Shown: positions 24,911 to 33,357, counted from the stretch's first letter. The stretch is 36,068 bases of DNA from Chloroflexi bacterium TSY (GCA_019217005.1 JAHBNG010000142.1:1-36068), one strand, 5' to 3'. Notes: generated by a model from the letters alone, not told the origin. A program made the numbers and translations.

Positions 24911-24989
24911 GAGTGTGTCCCAAAGTGTCTAACTGCAACCGATTCTCTGACTGAGCGGTGTCCATTTACACACTTTGTGGGACACACTC
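24911..24989. repeat. dispersed palindromic repeat, copy E
   Basis: 79 bp, the copy closest to copy A: arms GAGTGTGTCCCAAAGTGT and TTTGTGGGACACACTC, with interior GATTCTCTGACTGAGCGGTG. It lies before the metallophosphoesterase gene. An apparent N-terminal extension of that gene would start inside it and is not real. Confidence 0.9.
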
Positions 24990-25050
24990 AGATCATCTAA
25001 TTTTTGGAACAACCTACGAACATTCATTCTCAGTAACAGGACAAAGTGCC

Positions 25051-25797
25051 ATGAAAATTGCCCTCATCTCAGACATTCACGGAAATTTTGTCTCATTTCA
25101 GGCCGCGCTGGCTGATATAGACGAGGTCAATGTTGACCAAATCGTTTGTCTTGGTGATGCCTTGGCGACGGGTCCACAACCACAACAGTGTTTACAGATG
25201 TTGCAAGGTCGTGAGATTCCAACTGTCCTGGGCAACGCGGAAGCATGGCTCCTTGACCCACAGCCGACTGATGAACCGTCCGATTTCATGCGCTTTGTCG
25301 AAGAGGTTGACCAATGGTGTGCCGAACAGCTTTCGGATGCGGATCGAAACCACGTGCGATCATTTCAGCCAACCATCGAAATAAAAGCTGACGCCAAACA
25401 AGACGACGAGACATCATTGCTCTGTTTTCACGGCTCACCATTGTCGTACAACGACATCATTGTTGCGACAACGTCCGAGGAAAAATTAGCAGAGAAGTTT
25501 GCATCTGTTCACGCGACTGTTGCAGCAGGTGGCCACACACACGAGCAGATGCTACGCCGCTATCGAGATCTCATCATCATTAACCCCGGTAGTGTTGGCA
25601 TGCCGTTCGAACGGAATCGAGAAACAGGCGAACCAAACAATGTCTGTCGTGCAGAGTATGCAATTTTGACGTTCAAGGGTGCTCGAGTCAGTGTAGATTT
25701 TCGCCGCGTGCCAGTCGCATACACAGCCATTGCGCAAGCAGTTCGTGAGAGCGATATGCCTCATGCGACTCAATGGCTTGGGTATTGGATCGAATAG
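25051..25797 (+). CDS. YfcE-like metallophosphoesterase
   Basis: 248 residues from ATG at 25051, with an ACAGGA site before it. Metal-binding motifs in order: ISDIHGN (Asp8, His10), CLGDALATGP, LGNAE, CFHGSP, AGGHTHEQM and NPGSVGMP. This is the calcineurin-like phosphoesterase set for a binuclear metal site. Natural substrate unknown; family members hydrolyse phosphodiesters or protein or nucleotide phosphates. An in-frame start at 24958 lies in repeat copy E and is rejected because family members start at MKIALISDIHG. Cytoplasmic; stands alone, between two hairpin repeats. Confidence 0.92.
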   Translation: MKIALISDIHGNFVSFQAALADIDEVNVDQIVCLGDALATGPQPQQCLQMLQGREIPTVLGNAEAWLLDPQPTDEPSDFMRFVEEVDQWCAEQLSDADRNHVRSFQPTIEIKADAKQDDETSLLCFHGSPLSYNDIIVATTSEEKLAEKFASVHATVAAGGHTHEQMLRRYRDLIIINPGSVGMPFERNRETGEPNNVCRAEYAILTFKGARVSVDFRRVPVAYTAIAQAVRESDMPHATQWLGYWIE

Positions 25798-25855
25798 GGC
25801 TATACGGAAAAAGCAACTTCAATAGGATCTCAAGGGGTTGAGACGAGCAATCAAA

Positions 25856-25922
25856 CCATGAAGGAACTGAAGGAATTGAAGAAGAAGCAGACAATCCTTC
25901 AATCTCTTCAGTTCCTTCATGG
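25856..25922. repeat. 26-bp-arm inverted repeat (CCATGAAGGAACTGAAG type)
   Basis: Arms at 25856-25881 and 25897-25922, sharing CCATGAAGGAACTGAAG and ATTGAAG with two mismatches; loop 15 bases. It lies after the metallophosphoesterase gene. A transcript across it would form a long stem. No T tract follows, so it is more likely a dispersed repeat than a terminator. Confidence 0.82.
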
Positions 25923-25994
25923 TAAAAATGATTCCTTTTTTGTCATCCACCCGAGATCCGATTGAGCCAAAAAGTATTCGAAAGGGAATAAACG

Positions 25995-26282
25995 ATGCAA
26001 TCAGAACAACTCATCTATGTGCCACCAATGGCACCTCCATACAATCCAACCAGGGTTCCAGTAGAGAACCCAGAAATGCCTGCTCCACCCGTTTCGACAA
26101 CCGTTTATATCAGAGAAGAGGTCACGTGGGAATACAAAGTGATTACGCGCGACTTGCGGGAGGCGGAAATACTGAATGCGGAGGAATTGAATAAACTCGG
26201 TTCACAGGGTTGGGAGCTTACGGGTGTTGCTCAAGTGCAGACCGTTGTCCAGCTTTACTTTAAGCGTCAAAGAACCAATTAG
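25995..26282 (+). CDS. DUF4177-like small protein
   Basis: 95 residues. The first 40 are Pro-rich and probably disordered (YVPPMAPPYNPTRVP). The rest has the DUF4177 pattern WEYKVITRDLREAEIL, then ELNKLGSQGWELTGVAQVQ and a final YFKRQ strand. The function of DUF4177 is unknown. An AGGGA site precedes the ATG. It lies 184 bases before the ClpP-like gene, separated by a hairpin repeat. Confidence 0.8.
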   Translation: MQSEQLIYVPPMAPPYNPTRVPVENPEMPAPPVSTTVYIREEVTWEYKVITRDLREAEILNAEELNKLGSQGWELTGVAQVQTVVQLYFKRQRTN

Positions 26283-26314
26283 ATCTGCTTTCTTCCGCTT
26301 ATAACCGGAGTTTT

Positions 26315-26377
26315 GAGATTAGAGATTGAAGATTGGCTGCCAGCGTGGGAAATCTCTAATCTCTAGTCTCCAATCTC
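26315..26377. repeat. GAGATTAGAGATT-type inverted repeat
   Basis: GAGATTAGAGATT at 26315-26327 is the exact complement of AATCTCTAATCTC at 26351-26363; a longer imperfect pairing extends to CCAATCTC at 26377, and an outer CGGAGT/ACTCCG pair flanks it. It lies between the DUF4177-like and ClpP-like genes. It looks like another dispersed intergenic hairpin. Confidence 0.65.
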
Positions 26378-26466
26378 GATGACACTCCGATTTTCCCTAT
26401 GAACCGATTATGTAAAGATGCACATGAAAATCTGTCCAGCAAAGAGGCCAAATAAGGACAATACAA

Positions 26467-27117
26467 ATGATTGAAAACAGATTGCCCACTACACCATCCT
26501 CTGTTGTACCAATGGTCACGGAAGAAAGCAGCCGCGGCGAGCGTGCCTATGATATCTATTCACTCCTGCTGCGCAACCGAATTATCTTCGTCGGCACACC
26601 CATCGAGAATCAGTCGGCAAACCTGATCGTCGCCCAAATGCTCTATCTGGACCGGGAAGATCCCGAACAACAGATCCAGATGTATATAAGTAGCCCAGGT
26701 GGGGATGTAGCCGCTGGTTTTGGCATCTATGACACCATGCAGCAAATGCGTGCGCCAATCGCGACCATTGCGGTTGGGGCCACCCACAGCTTTGGCACCA
26801 TCCTGCTCACCGCTGGAACCCCGGACCATCGCTATGCTCTAGAGAATTCCACCATTCACATGCACCAGCCGTTGATCGGCGGTGGTGGTTTGAGCGGACA
26901 AGCAACCGATATCCATATTCACACACAACAGCTACTTCGTACACGGACCCGCATTGAGAAGATCATGTCTGAGCACACTGGTCAATCGGTCGACCAACTG
27001 CGCAACGATATGGAACGCGATCACTATTTCGATGCAATCGAAGCGCAGGAATATGGTCTTGTGGATCATGTGTTGACGAAGAAGGGAAAGGCGATTAATG
27101 CTGAAGGGAAGGAATGA
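26467..27117 (+). CDS. clpP: ClpP-family serine protease subunit
   Basis: 216 residues. ClpP order: SRGERAYDIYSLLLRNRIIF, YISSPGGDV, nucleophile GATHSFGTILLTAG (Ser108), IHMHQP (His133), and MERDHYFDAIEAQEYGLVD (Asp185). Spacing Ser to His is 25 as in E. coli; a 3-residue insert (IGGGGL) lies after His, giving 52 to Asp. The triad is intact, so it is probably active. The nucleophile context differs from the common QAASMG. ClpP forms a tetradecamer that degrades proteins fed by ClpX or ClpC; the partner gene is not here, so this may be a secondary ClpP. AAGGA precedes the ATG. Confidence 0.93.
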   Translation: MIENRLPTTPSSVVPMVTEESSRGERAYDIYSLLLRNRIIFVGTPIENQSANLIVAQMLYLDREDPEQQIQMYISSPGGDVAAGFGIYDTMQQMRAPIATIAVGATHSFGTILLTAGTPDHRYALENSTIHMHQPLIGGGGLSGQATDIHIHTQQLLRTRTRIEKIMSEHTGQSVDQLRNDMERDHYFDAIEAQEYGLVDHVLTKKGKAINAEGKE

Positions 27118-27177
27118 CAGGATGATCATCCAATGACCCTCATCTCGTCATCTCTTCACCTTGTCATCCTGACAGAA

Positions 27178-28467
27178 TTAGTCTACGGGATAGACGGTGC
27201 TGATGCCTGCCACGTCGGAAGAATGCAGAGTACGCTTTACGGTGCCCATCGATGTCTTGGGGAACATCGCGGCGGCAGGTTGGCTATAGTGGCCCAATGC
27301 CAACCAGTGTCCAAACTCATGCAAGAGAGCACTTTGTAAGTCCAACTCGTTTGCGTCAGGTACACCCGTTGCATCCCAGACATAATCGTCATTGATCCAG
27401 ATATCGGCCTCAACGATTACGCCAGCGCGCGTGTACCAAATCTGGGCAAGCGCAGCGCGTTCCTGACGACCTTTCTTCACAAAGACAACTTCATTCACAT
27501 GATTGTAGCCAGTCTGGGTTGTGTTCGTTGTCCCAGCATAACGCAGAGTAAAATCTGCCTCTGTGACCGCACTCCAGGTTGTGGCCGCGGCAAGAATTGC
27601 ATGGCGAAAGTCATTTATAGAGCCATTATCGCCATCAGCTTGGGGCGTATTGAGATTTATATAAAAGGGTACGACCGTTTCTGGTGTAACCCAGCGACGA
27701 TGTTTAAAGAGTAGCCGCTCACTCTGCGTAATCATGTCTGCCTGTCTATTGCGTTCAAGCGTTTCCCATTGTTCCGGAAGCAGCCCCGTTCGATTCTGTT
27801 CGACCAATTCTATGTTGATGTGCTGCAACAAATCGCGTGTATGCCATTGCTCCACACCATCACCCCGAACTGCCACGCCGCCGCTGATATAAAACACTCC
27901 TCTCTCATGATCAACCAATCGATAATGCTCCTCCTCTTCATGATGCTCGACGGCTTTTAGAAAAACGAGAACTTCATCATCCACAGCAAATGAAGCCAAA
28001 TGAGGGCTCATCATGCCAATTCCTTCGGCTTCGATAAAGCCTCCAGTCGAACGAAAGACGATTGGTATCAGTTGATGTGGCGTCAAGTTGCCAGCCTTCT
28101 TCGGGCCAGTGTGATAAAGAACATCGACAGTGACAAAACTCTCAATAGAGGAACGGTTTTCGACCCATAGACCATCAATGCCTGTGACCTGCCCTCGCAC
28201 GACAAGATCTGCTTGCATTAATAAGTACGCCAGCTCTCGAGTTTTGGAATTGTGCAAGATAGCTCCATTTTTTAAAGAATCTTGCCGATCAATCCCTTTC
28301 GCAATATGAGTATTCAACTCATTCATAATAAACGATAAAGGCATCTTATTTGGACGGTCATCAGAGATAGAGCGAGAGTGAACAATGGGAGCAAAGAGGG
28401 CAGCAATGAGACTCAATTGTAAAAAAACGACAAATCCTAATACAGGAAGGAGCATTTGACGCAGCAT
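27178..28467 (-). CDS. secreted matrixin-like zinc metalloprotease
   Basis: 429 residues. An N-terminal hydrophobic segment (LLPVLGFVVFLQLSLIAALF) indicates export. Near the C-terminus the extended zinc motif HEFGHWLALGH gives His383, Glu384, His387 and His393, followed by a Met-turn AAMFP (Met401), as in M10-type metzincins. The preceding VIVEADIWINDDYVWDAT segment fits the beta-strand region of this fold. The middle 200 residues are not recognised and may be a pro-region. It probably cleaves proteins outside the cell. Convergent with clpP. A TGGAG site precedes the ATG. Confidence 0.85.
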   Translation of the reverse strand: MLRQMLLPVLGFVVFLQLSLIAALFAPIVHSRSISDDRPNKMPLSFIMNELNTHIAKGIDRQDSLKNGAILHNSKTRELAYLLMQADLVVRGQVTGIDGLWVENRSSIESFVTVDVLYHTGPKKAGNLTPHQLIPIVFRSTGGFIEAEGIGMMSPHLASFAVDDEVLVFLKAVEHHEEEEHYRLVDHERGVFYISGGVAVRGDGVEQWHTRDLLQHINIELVEQNRTGLLPEQWETLERNRQADMITQSERLLFKHRRWVTPETVVPFYINLNTPQADGDNGSINDFRHAILAAATTWSAVTEADFTLRYAGTTNTTQTGYNHVNEVVFVKKGRQERAALAQIWYTRAGVIVEADIWINDDYVWDATGVPDANELDLQSALLHEFGHWLALGHYSQPAAAMFPKTSMGTVKRTLHSSDVAGISTVYPVD

Positions 28468-28922
28468 AGAAACTCCAGATCATTCCTTAAGACTGCTTTT
28501 TGTGGCACCAACGGAGCATGAAATCGTCATTTTCGCCCATCAGCAACTGGGGATAGCTGGAAAGAAACGATGCCTCTACTGTCGAGTAGCGGAAGTATTT
28601 TTACGTGAGCTAGTATTGATAAATACCCACTGCTGCTAGGTGAGACAGCGTTTTTCCCAATAGCAAAGGTTGGTCAATAATGACCCTGCTCTATGGGTTC
28701 TTATTCGGATGCACAACGCACCGTTTTCGATTATCATTCTTGGCATGAACCGCAGTATTTAATACTCATCGGAAGCGTCTAAATTTTGCACTTACTAATG
28801 AATAGCAATGCGCAATATCGATGACTAACTTTGTCAAAGTAAGATTGGGGATACAACGGTTCGGCGAATTTTACATCATAGAAAAAAATTCGACAAGGTT
28901 AACTACAAGGAGATCAACAAAA
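28468..28922. other. divergent intergenic region, nothing recognised
   Basis: 455 bases between the metalloprotease start (minus) and the secreted-protein start (plus). No conserved protein, RNA or repeat could be named. It must hold the promoters of both genes and a good AAGGAG site just before 28923. A longer frame starting at 28821 lacks a ribosome site and is not favoured. Confidence 0.4.
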
Positions 28923-29942
28923 ATGTTTAAGAATCTTTCAAAAATCATCGCTTTCATGGCGGTCGTTGCGGTCTTGGCTTCAGTTGGTGTAGGTGTTGCA
29001 AGTGCAGCAGATGAACCCACCGCAGGTTTTGGGCCAGACACGGCACTTGCCGCCACCGGCGACTGGGAAGGAATTGCACCTGGCGAGAGCCGTTGGTATG
29101 TGTTCCACTATGATTATGACAACAGCAGTGACGACAATAGACCAAGTCAGGCAGTTGTCGAACTAGAAATGGGCCATGAAGATAGCGTGAGCTTCGAAGT
29201 CTGGACCCAAAATCAGCTTCGCTTGTGGGCTGATGGAGTTGACTTTGATGCCCTGGGTGTTGGGTCAAAGAAAAGCAACTTCACTGGCAATGATGATCAC
29301 GACACGAAGTTGCTCTGGGCCGTTCAAGAGCGCTCCTCTGAGACCTTCTACGTCATCGTCGACAATGAGCGCGATATTGCTAGCTACTATGTACTCAATA
29401 TCAATGGCCAGGATGTCACTTTCCCCACAGCAGGAATGAACGTTGTTGAGAAAGTTTCTCCCGCAGCAGATGATGAGATTTTGACTGAAACGATGGCTCT
29501 GACCGTCGAAGATACCCCTGCATCAGCAATCGTTGATGGCTACAGTGCAGACACGGCAATCGCTACATCACACGACAGCGTTACGTTGCAACCAGGCCAG
29601 CAGATCTGGTACACCTTCGAGTATGATTTCGATAACAACGACGAGAACAATACACCCAGCCAGGCCCTGGTCGAGGTTGCAGTCGACGTTCAGGATAGCA
29701 TCAGCTTCGAAGTTTGGACACCCGATCAGGTCCGACTCTGGGCAGAAAACGTAGAGTTTGATGCAACTGGTGAAGGCACCATCTTCCGCGATGGCACTGG
29801 CGACAATGACCCGAACCGCAACTTGCTTGTCTGGTCTGGCAGTGCACCAGCTTCCAACACCTACTACGTGATTGTTGAAAACGAGACAGACTCACCCGCT
29901 AACTACACAATTTCCATCAGCGGAGAAGACGTTTCCTTCTAA
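28923..29942 (+). CDS. secreted protein with two acidic PPC-like repeats
   Basis: 339 residues from ATG at 28923, chosen because AAGGAG precedes it and a classical signal peptide follows (KIIAFMAVVAVLASVGVGVA, cleavage near residue 28 at ASA-AD). The mature protein consists of two homologous domains of roughly 130 residues. Each begins with a G..DTA segment, has an F.YD(Y/F)DN strand, an SFEVWT...RLWA...FDA.G core, and ends Y...INGQDVTF or ISGEDVSF. They resemble pre-peptidase C-terminal (PPC)-type beta domains and are very rich in Asp and Glu. Role unknown: perhaps an adhesion or calcium-binding surface protein. A strong terminator follows. Confidence 0.78.
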   Translation: MFKNLSKIIAFMAVVAVLASVGVGVASAADEPTAGFGPDTALAATGDWEGIAPGESRWYVFHYDYDNSSDDNRPSQAVVELEMGHEDSVSFEVWTQNQLRLWADGVDFDALGVGSKKSNFTGNDDHDTKLLWAVQERSSETFYVIVDNERDIASYYVLNINGQDVTFPTAGMNVVEKVSPAADDEILTETMALTVEDTPASAIVDGYSADTAIATSHDSVTLQPGQQIWYTFEYDFDNNDENNTPSQALVEVAVDVQDSISFEVWTPDQVRLWAENVEFDATGEGTIFRDGTGDNDPNRNLLVWSGSAPASNTYYVIVENETDSPANYTISISGEDVSF

Positions 29943-29954
29943 TGGCCAGATTCT

Positions 29955-30009
29955 TTAAACTTCGGACAATTGCCCCCGACAGAGCACGTTCCGATTGTCC
30001 GAAGTTTAA
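29955..30009. repeat. perfect 16-bp inverted repeat after the secreted-protein gene
   Basis: TTAAACTTCGGACAAT at 29955-29970 pairs with ATTGTCCGAAGTTTAA at 29994-30009, loop 23 bases. No T tract follows, so it may protect mRNA ends or be a repeat rather than a terminator. The true terminator is 32 bases downstream. Confidence 0.75.
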
Positions 30010-30040
30010 GTGACGTCTATATCGGATTATACAATTCCGC

Positions 30041-30085
30041 AACAAAAAGAGCGCTTGATCGACTTGATCAAGCGCTCTTTTTGTT
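30041..30085 (+). terminator. strong intrinsic terminator, 20-bp perfect stem
   Basis: Arms at 30041-30060 and 30066-30085 are perfectly complementary (core AGAGCGCTTGATC), with a 5-base loop GACTT. The right arm carries TTTTT and the left arm its complement, so it can stop transcription from both sides. It ends the secreted-protein transcript. Confidence 0.92.
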
Positions 30086-30208
30086 GAATTATTCTATCAA
30101 GCTGATGATTCTAGGTACTTCAGTGGTCTTCTTCTTGACACAGATGAGATGGCAGCATATGATTGAGCAAAGTAACCGATGGATCCCAAATGTCTTGAGA
30201 GACAACCA

Positions 30209-30769
30209 ATGAGTGTTCATTCCATAAATCTGCCTGAATACCTCTACTTGCAATTGGAAACGCGAGCGAAACAAGCTGCAAATTCAGTAGAAGAGTTTGT
30301 CATTCAAGCATTAGTGCAGACAATTTCAACTGAAGAAAAAGGGGTGGTTCATTTTAGGCGGACAATTAGGTTTACATTTTTGCAAAGAGAAAAGATGTTT
30401 ATATTTTCTACTTTGAGCCATGCTCAGGCAGAAAATGACCTCATATAGATTTTTATCTATGTATCAAAAGTGTAAACCTAATTCTGAACCACCCCAAGAA
30501 AAAGCCAATCTACCCATTGACGTGCAGTATGAATTAAAAGCAATGGCCCTACTTTCTGACGAGACTCTTTGGCTTATTACAAAAGCGAAAATGAGTCCAG
30601 ATAACAGAGGATGAATGAGGAACTTCTCTATAAGAACCAAATGGGGACAATTAGTTCAGACGAGCTGGAGTTACTTGATCAGCTGGTTCATGAACTTGAC
30701 CGACTACATCTACGCAAGGCCCATGCATATGCACCTCTTAAGGAACGCGGTCACCAATTCAACAAGTAG
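30209..30769 (+). pseudogene. small RHH-antitoxin-like protein broken by a miniature element and a frameshift
   Basis: ATG at 30209 starts MSVHSINLPEYLYLQLETRA, then ANSVEEFVIQALVQTISTEE, resembling the N-terminus of ribbon-helix-helix-like small proteins. A 155-bp element follows. Removing it and one 8-bp duplication continues in frame ANLPIDVQYELKAMALLSDE and TLWLITKAKMSPDN. One base of frame shift near 30612 then leads to MNEELLYKNQMGTISSDELE and LRKAHAYAPLKERGH, stopping at 30767-30769. The joined protein fits a known small-protein pattern (LSDE.LW..A....S then a helical LRKA.AY.LLK.RGH tail) often followed by an HNH nuclease gene, as here. Confidence 0.7.
30341..30495. mobile_element. 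155-bp miniature inverted-repeat element
   Basis: Ends GGGGTGGTTCA and TGAACCACCCC, with a second matching block AATTAGGTTTACA near each end (the left copy is offset by 11 extra bases). Flanked by the 8-bp direct duplication AAGAAAAA at 30333-30340 and 30496-30503. No coding capacity. Excision restores the small gene's frame. Confidence 0.87.
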
Positions 30770-30960
30770 CATTATTCAACCCACGCATCCAACCTTGGCA
30801 AGAACACTTCCTCTGGAATACAAATGGAACGATGATCATTGGTCGAACTGCAGTGGGGCGTGCAGCCATCAATGCAATTCAATTAAACCGTCCTTTGCTT
30901 GTAGAAGCTAGAGAGGCTTGGGTGCGCGCCGGTTGGCATCCACCAAATCTATCTCTATAG
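30766..30960 (+). pseudogene. HNH endonuclease, C-terminal remnant
   Basis: A 64-residue open stretch reads VALFNPRIQPWQEHFLWNTN followed by IIGRTAVGRAAINAIQLNRP and EAWVRAGWHPPNLSL before a TAG. This is the conserved tail of small HNH endonucleases (LFNPR...W..HF.W...G.T..GRA.V..L..N). The HNH catalytic region is missing; the frame begins within the stop region of the upstream small gene, so a deletion fused the two. Non-functional. Confidence 0.7.
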
Positions 30961-30977
30961 GCAAACAATCGTATATA

Positions 30978-33308
30978 TCACTTTAATAACTCAAACAACC
31001 GTCCGGGACTGAGGGGAATCTCCAAAATCTCCACTCCTCTCTCCTTCAGAGCATCTTCAACCGCCTGAGCAAAGAGCGCACCAGTGGGAATCGCCCCTGC
31101 TTCGCCAGCGCCTTTGATGCCGAGGGGGTTGAGGGGTGAGGGCGTCTCGATGTGGCCGATTTCGATATGAGGTACATCTGTCGCAGTGGGCAAAAGATAG
31201 TCCATTAACGATGCATTGAGGAGCTGCCCATTGTTGTCGAAGACAAGCTGTTCATAAAATGCGTTGCCAATGCCTTGAGCCACACCGCCGTGGATTTGTC
31301 CATCCAATATCAGTGGATTGATGACCGTCCCACAATCGTGCACCACGATGTAGCGTTGAATCTCAACCAGAAACGTCTCTGGATCGACTTCGACCAACAT
31401 GGCATGGACGCCGCTGGCTGTCGTTGCACCTTCGGGGCCAAAATAACTGGTTGCCTCTAAACCGGGTTCCGTTCCTGGCTTGACAGCACCACGCAACGGG
31501 TTGGCTCGCATTGCCAAGTCTCCCAGGCGAATTGCGCGGGTAGGAGTTCCTTTGACTCGAATCTGTCCATCGACCAGTTCGAGATCTTCCTCCGCAACCT
31601 CTAGTTCTTGACTCGCCAACCGTAAAATCTTTTGACGTACTTTCCGTGACGCGGCATGACAAGCACCGCCAGCCACCACGGCACCCCGACTGGCAAAGGT
31701 GCCTGCGCCCCAATGAAAGGCATCGGTATCCCCCGTCGTTATGTATACATCGCGCACGTCAACCCCCAATTCATCGGCAATGATCTGGGCAAATGATGTA
31801 AAGTGGCCTTGGCCTTGCGTACCAATGCCGGTTGCGACGCTCACTTTGCCACTTGCTTCAACCGTCACCCGCGCCCCCTCGTACGGACCAATTCCTGTGC
31901 CTTCCACGTACGCAGCAATCCCGATTCCAACAAGCCGTCCCTCGGCCTTGAGGCGCGGCTGCTCTTGATCAATAAATGTCTTGTAATCGATCATCTCAAG
32001 CGCCTTGTCCAGCACAGAAGCATAATCTCCACTGTCGTACGTCAAGGGAGCAAAGTCCTGAAAGATGATTTCGTTATTATATGGAAAGGCATCGGGTGGA
32101 ATGAAATTTCGGCGGTGAATCTCGGCTCGATCTATCCCCAGTTCTTTGGCTGCAAAATCGAGCATCCGCTCAATGACAAAGACACCATGTTGCCGTCCTG
32201 CCCCGCGATAGGGTGTGGTTAATGGTTTATTGGTGAAGACGGCCTTAAATTCCGAGTAGTAGTTGGGAACCACATAAGGCCCCAGGACATTACATTGGCT
32301 ATTGATGGGAATCGTCAAACCATAAGGGGCATAGGCACCATTGTCGTGATAGAAGACATCGTGCAGACCAAGAATCTGCCCTTCGTGGGTCATGGCTAGC
32401 TCTACATCATGAATCTGCCCACGTTCTTGCGTGGTGGCAAAGAAATTCTCTTCCCGATCTTCGATCCATTTGATGGGGCGATTAAGCTTGCGTGAGGCCC
32501 AAGGTAGCAGAACTTCCTCTGGATAGAACATCATAATCTTGGGTCCAAAGCCGCCTCCGATAAAAGGTGCAATCACCCGTATCTGATGCTCCGAAAGCCC
32601 CAACATGCCAGCCAATCCGTTGCGAATAAAGATGGGCGCCTGCGTCGTATCCCACATGGTCAATCGGCGGCTCTTGCCGTCCCAATGTGCCACAATACCA
32701 CGGTTCTCCATTGCAGCCGCGGTGCCCCGATCATAGATCAGCCGTCTTCGCAGCACCAGATCTGCCTGTTCACGAACCGCTTCGTAGCTCCCCTTCTCTT
32801 GAACCACATGGGCAACAAGGTTACTCTCCAAATCCTCATGAATCAGTGGGGCATCCGTGGCTAAACTACTTTCGCTATCAACCACAGCGGCAAGCGGCTC
32901 AATATCAACGATGACATCATCAACTGCGTCTTCGGCAATATAGCGACTTTCTGCCAAGACAATCGCAATTGGCTCTCCAACATGCCTCACTTTCTCCTTG
33001 GCCAAGGGAACTTGTGTCCGTTGATGAAAAGTCAAGCGTTCAATATTGGGCGGTGGCGGCACCAACAACGGACCAGGTTGCCAATAATCACCCAAATCTT
33101 CCGCACGATAAACAGCAACCACCCCCGGACGCGCCAAAGCCGCCGCGGTATCCACACTACGGATACGGCCATGTGCATAATCGCTGCGCACGAACGCGGC
33201 GTGGAGCATGTTGGGCAGTTCCACATCATCAACAAAAAGCGCTTGCCCTGTTAGAAGCTGCTGATCTTCATTCCGCTTGATCCGCTCACCAAAGAACCGA
33301 GTTGTCAT
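30978..33308 (-). CDS. molybdenum hydroxylase large (molybdopterin-binding) subunit
   Basis: 776 residues, full length for the xanthine dehydrogenase/CoxL family. Domains: N-terminal a/b hammerhead (residues about 15-130), then Moco-binding domains: FIGGGFGPKI at 249-258, the active-site loop PYRGAGR at 366-372, GIGTQGQGHFTSF, and KGAGEAG with the catalytic Glu736. The PYRGAGR loop is the general (form II) type, not the AYxCSFR loop of true CO dehydrogenase, so an organic N-heterocycle or aldehyde is the likely substrate. Last gene of a minus-strand operon after CoxM- and CoxS-type genes. A GGAG site precedes the ATG. Cytoplasmic heterotrimer with the next two subunits. Confidence 0.92.
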   Translation of the reverse strand: MTTRFFGERIKRNEDQQLLTGQALFVDDVELPNMLHAAFVRSDYAHGRIRSVDTAAALARPGVVAVYRAEDLGDYWQPGPLLVPPPPNIERLTFHQRTQVPLAKEKVRHVGEPIAIVLAESRYIAEDAVDDVIVDIEPLAAVVDSESSLATDAPLIHEDLESNLVAHVVQEKGSYEAVREQADLVLRRRLIYDRGTAAAMENRGIVAHWDGKSRRLTMWDTTQAPIFIRNGLAGMLGLSEHQIRVIAPFIGGGFGPKIMMFYPEEVLLPWASRKLNRPIKWIEDREENFFATTQERGQIHDVELAMTHEGQILGLHDVFYHDNGAYAPYGLTIPINSQCNVLGPYVVPNYYSEFKAVFTNKPLTTPYRGAGRQHGVFVIERMLDFAAKELGIDRAEIHRRNFIPPDAFPYNNEIIFQDFAPLTYDSGDYASVLDKALEMIDYKTFIDQEQPRLKAEGRLVGIGIAAYVEGTGIGPYEGARVTVEASGKVSVATGIGTQGQGHFTSFAQIIADELGVDVRDVYITTGDTDAFHWGAGTFASRGAVVAGGACHAASRKVRQKILRLASQELEVAEEDLELVDGQIRVKGTPTRAIRLGDLAMRANPLRGAVKPGTEPGLEATSYFGPEGATTASGVHAMLVEVDPETFLVEIQRYIVVHDCGTVINPLILDGQIHGGVAQGIGNAFYEQLVFDNNGQLLNASLMDYLLPTATDVPHIEIGHIETPSPLNPLGIKGAGEAGAIPTGALFAQAVEDALKERGVEILEIPLSPGRLFELLK

Positions 33309-33357
33309 CTGCTACTCCAAATGTGGTGCGTGATATGTCTGCCATACTGCAATCTGG

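Noticed and set aside
15576..24989. Five recurring repeats as a CRISPR array
   Set aside because: Spacing is irregular and kilobases wide with genes between; the units are palindromic and no cas genes are present.
24958..25050. N-terminal extension of the metallophosphoesterase
   Set aside because: It starts inside repeat copy E; homologues start at MKIALISDIHG, where a ribosome site is present.
27116..27177. Bidirectional terminator between clpP and the metalloprotease
   Set aside because: Only a 12-bp GGATGATCATCC palindrome and an 8-bp CAGGATGA pairing are visible, with no T tract.
28821..28922. Longer N-terminus of the secreted acidic protein
   Set aside because: No ribosome site, and it would bury the signal peptide 34 residues inside the protein.
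30978..33308. True aerobic CO dehydrogenase (CoxL form I)
   Set aside because: The active-site loop is PYRGAGR, not AYxCSFR, so a general molybdenum hydroxylase is the better call.
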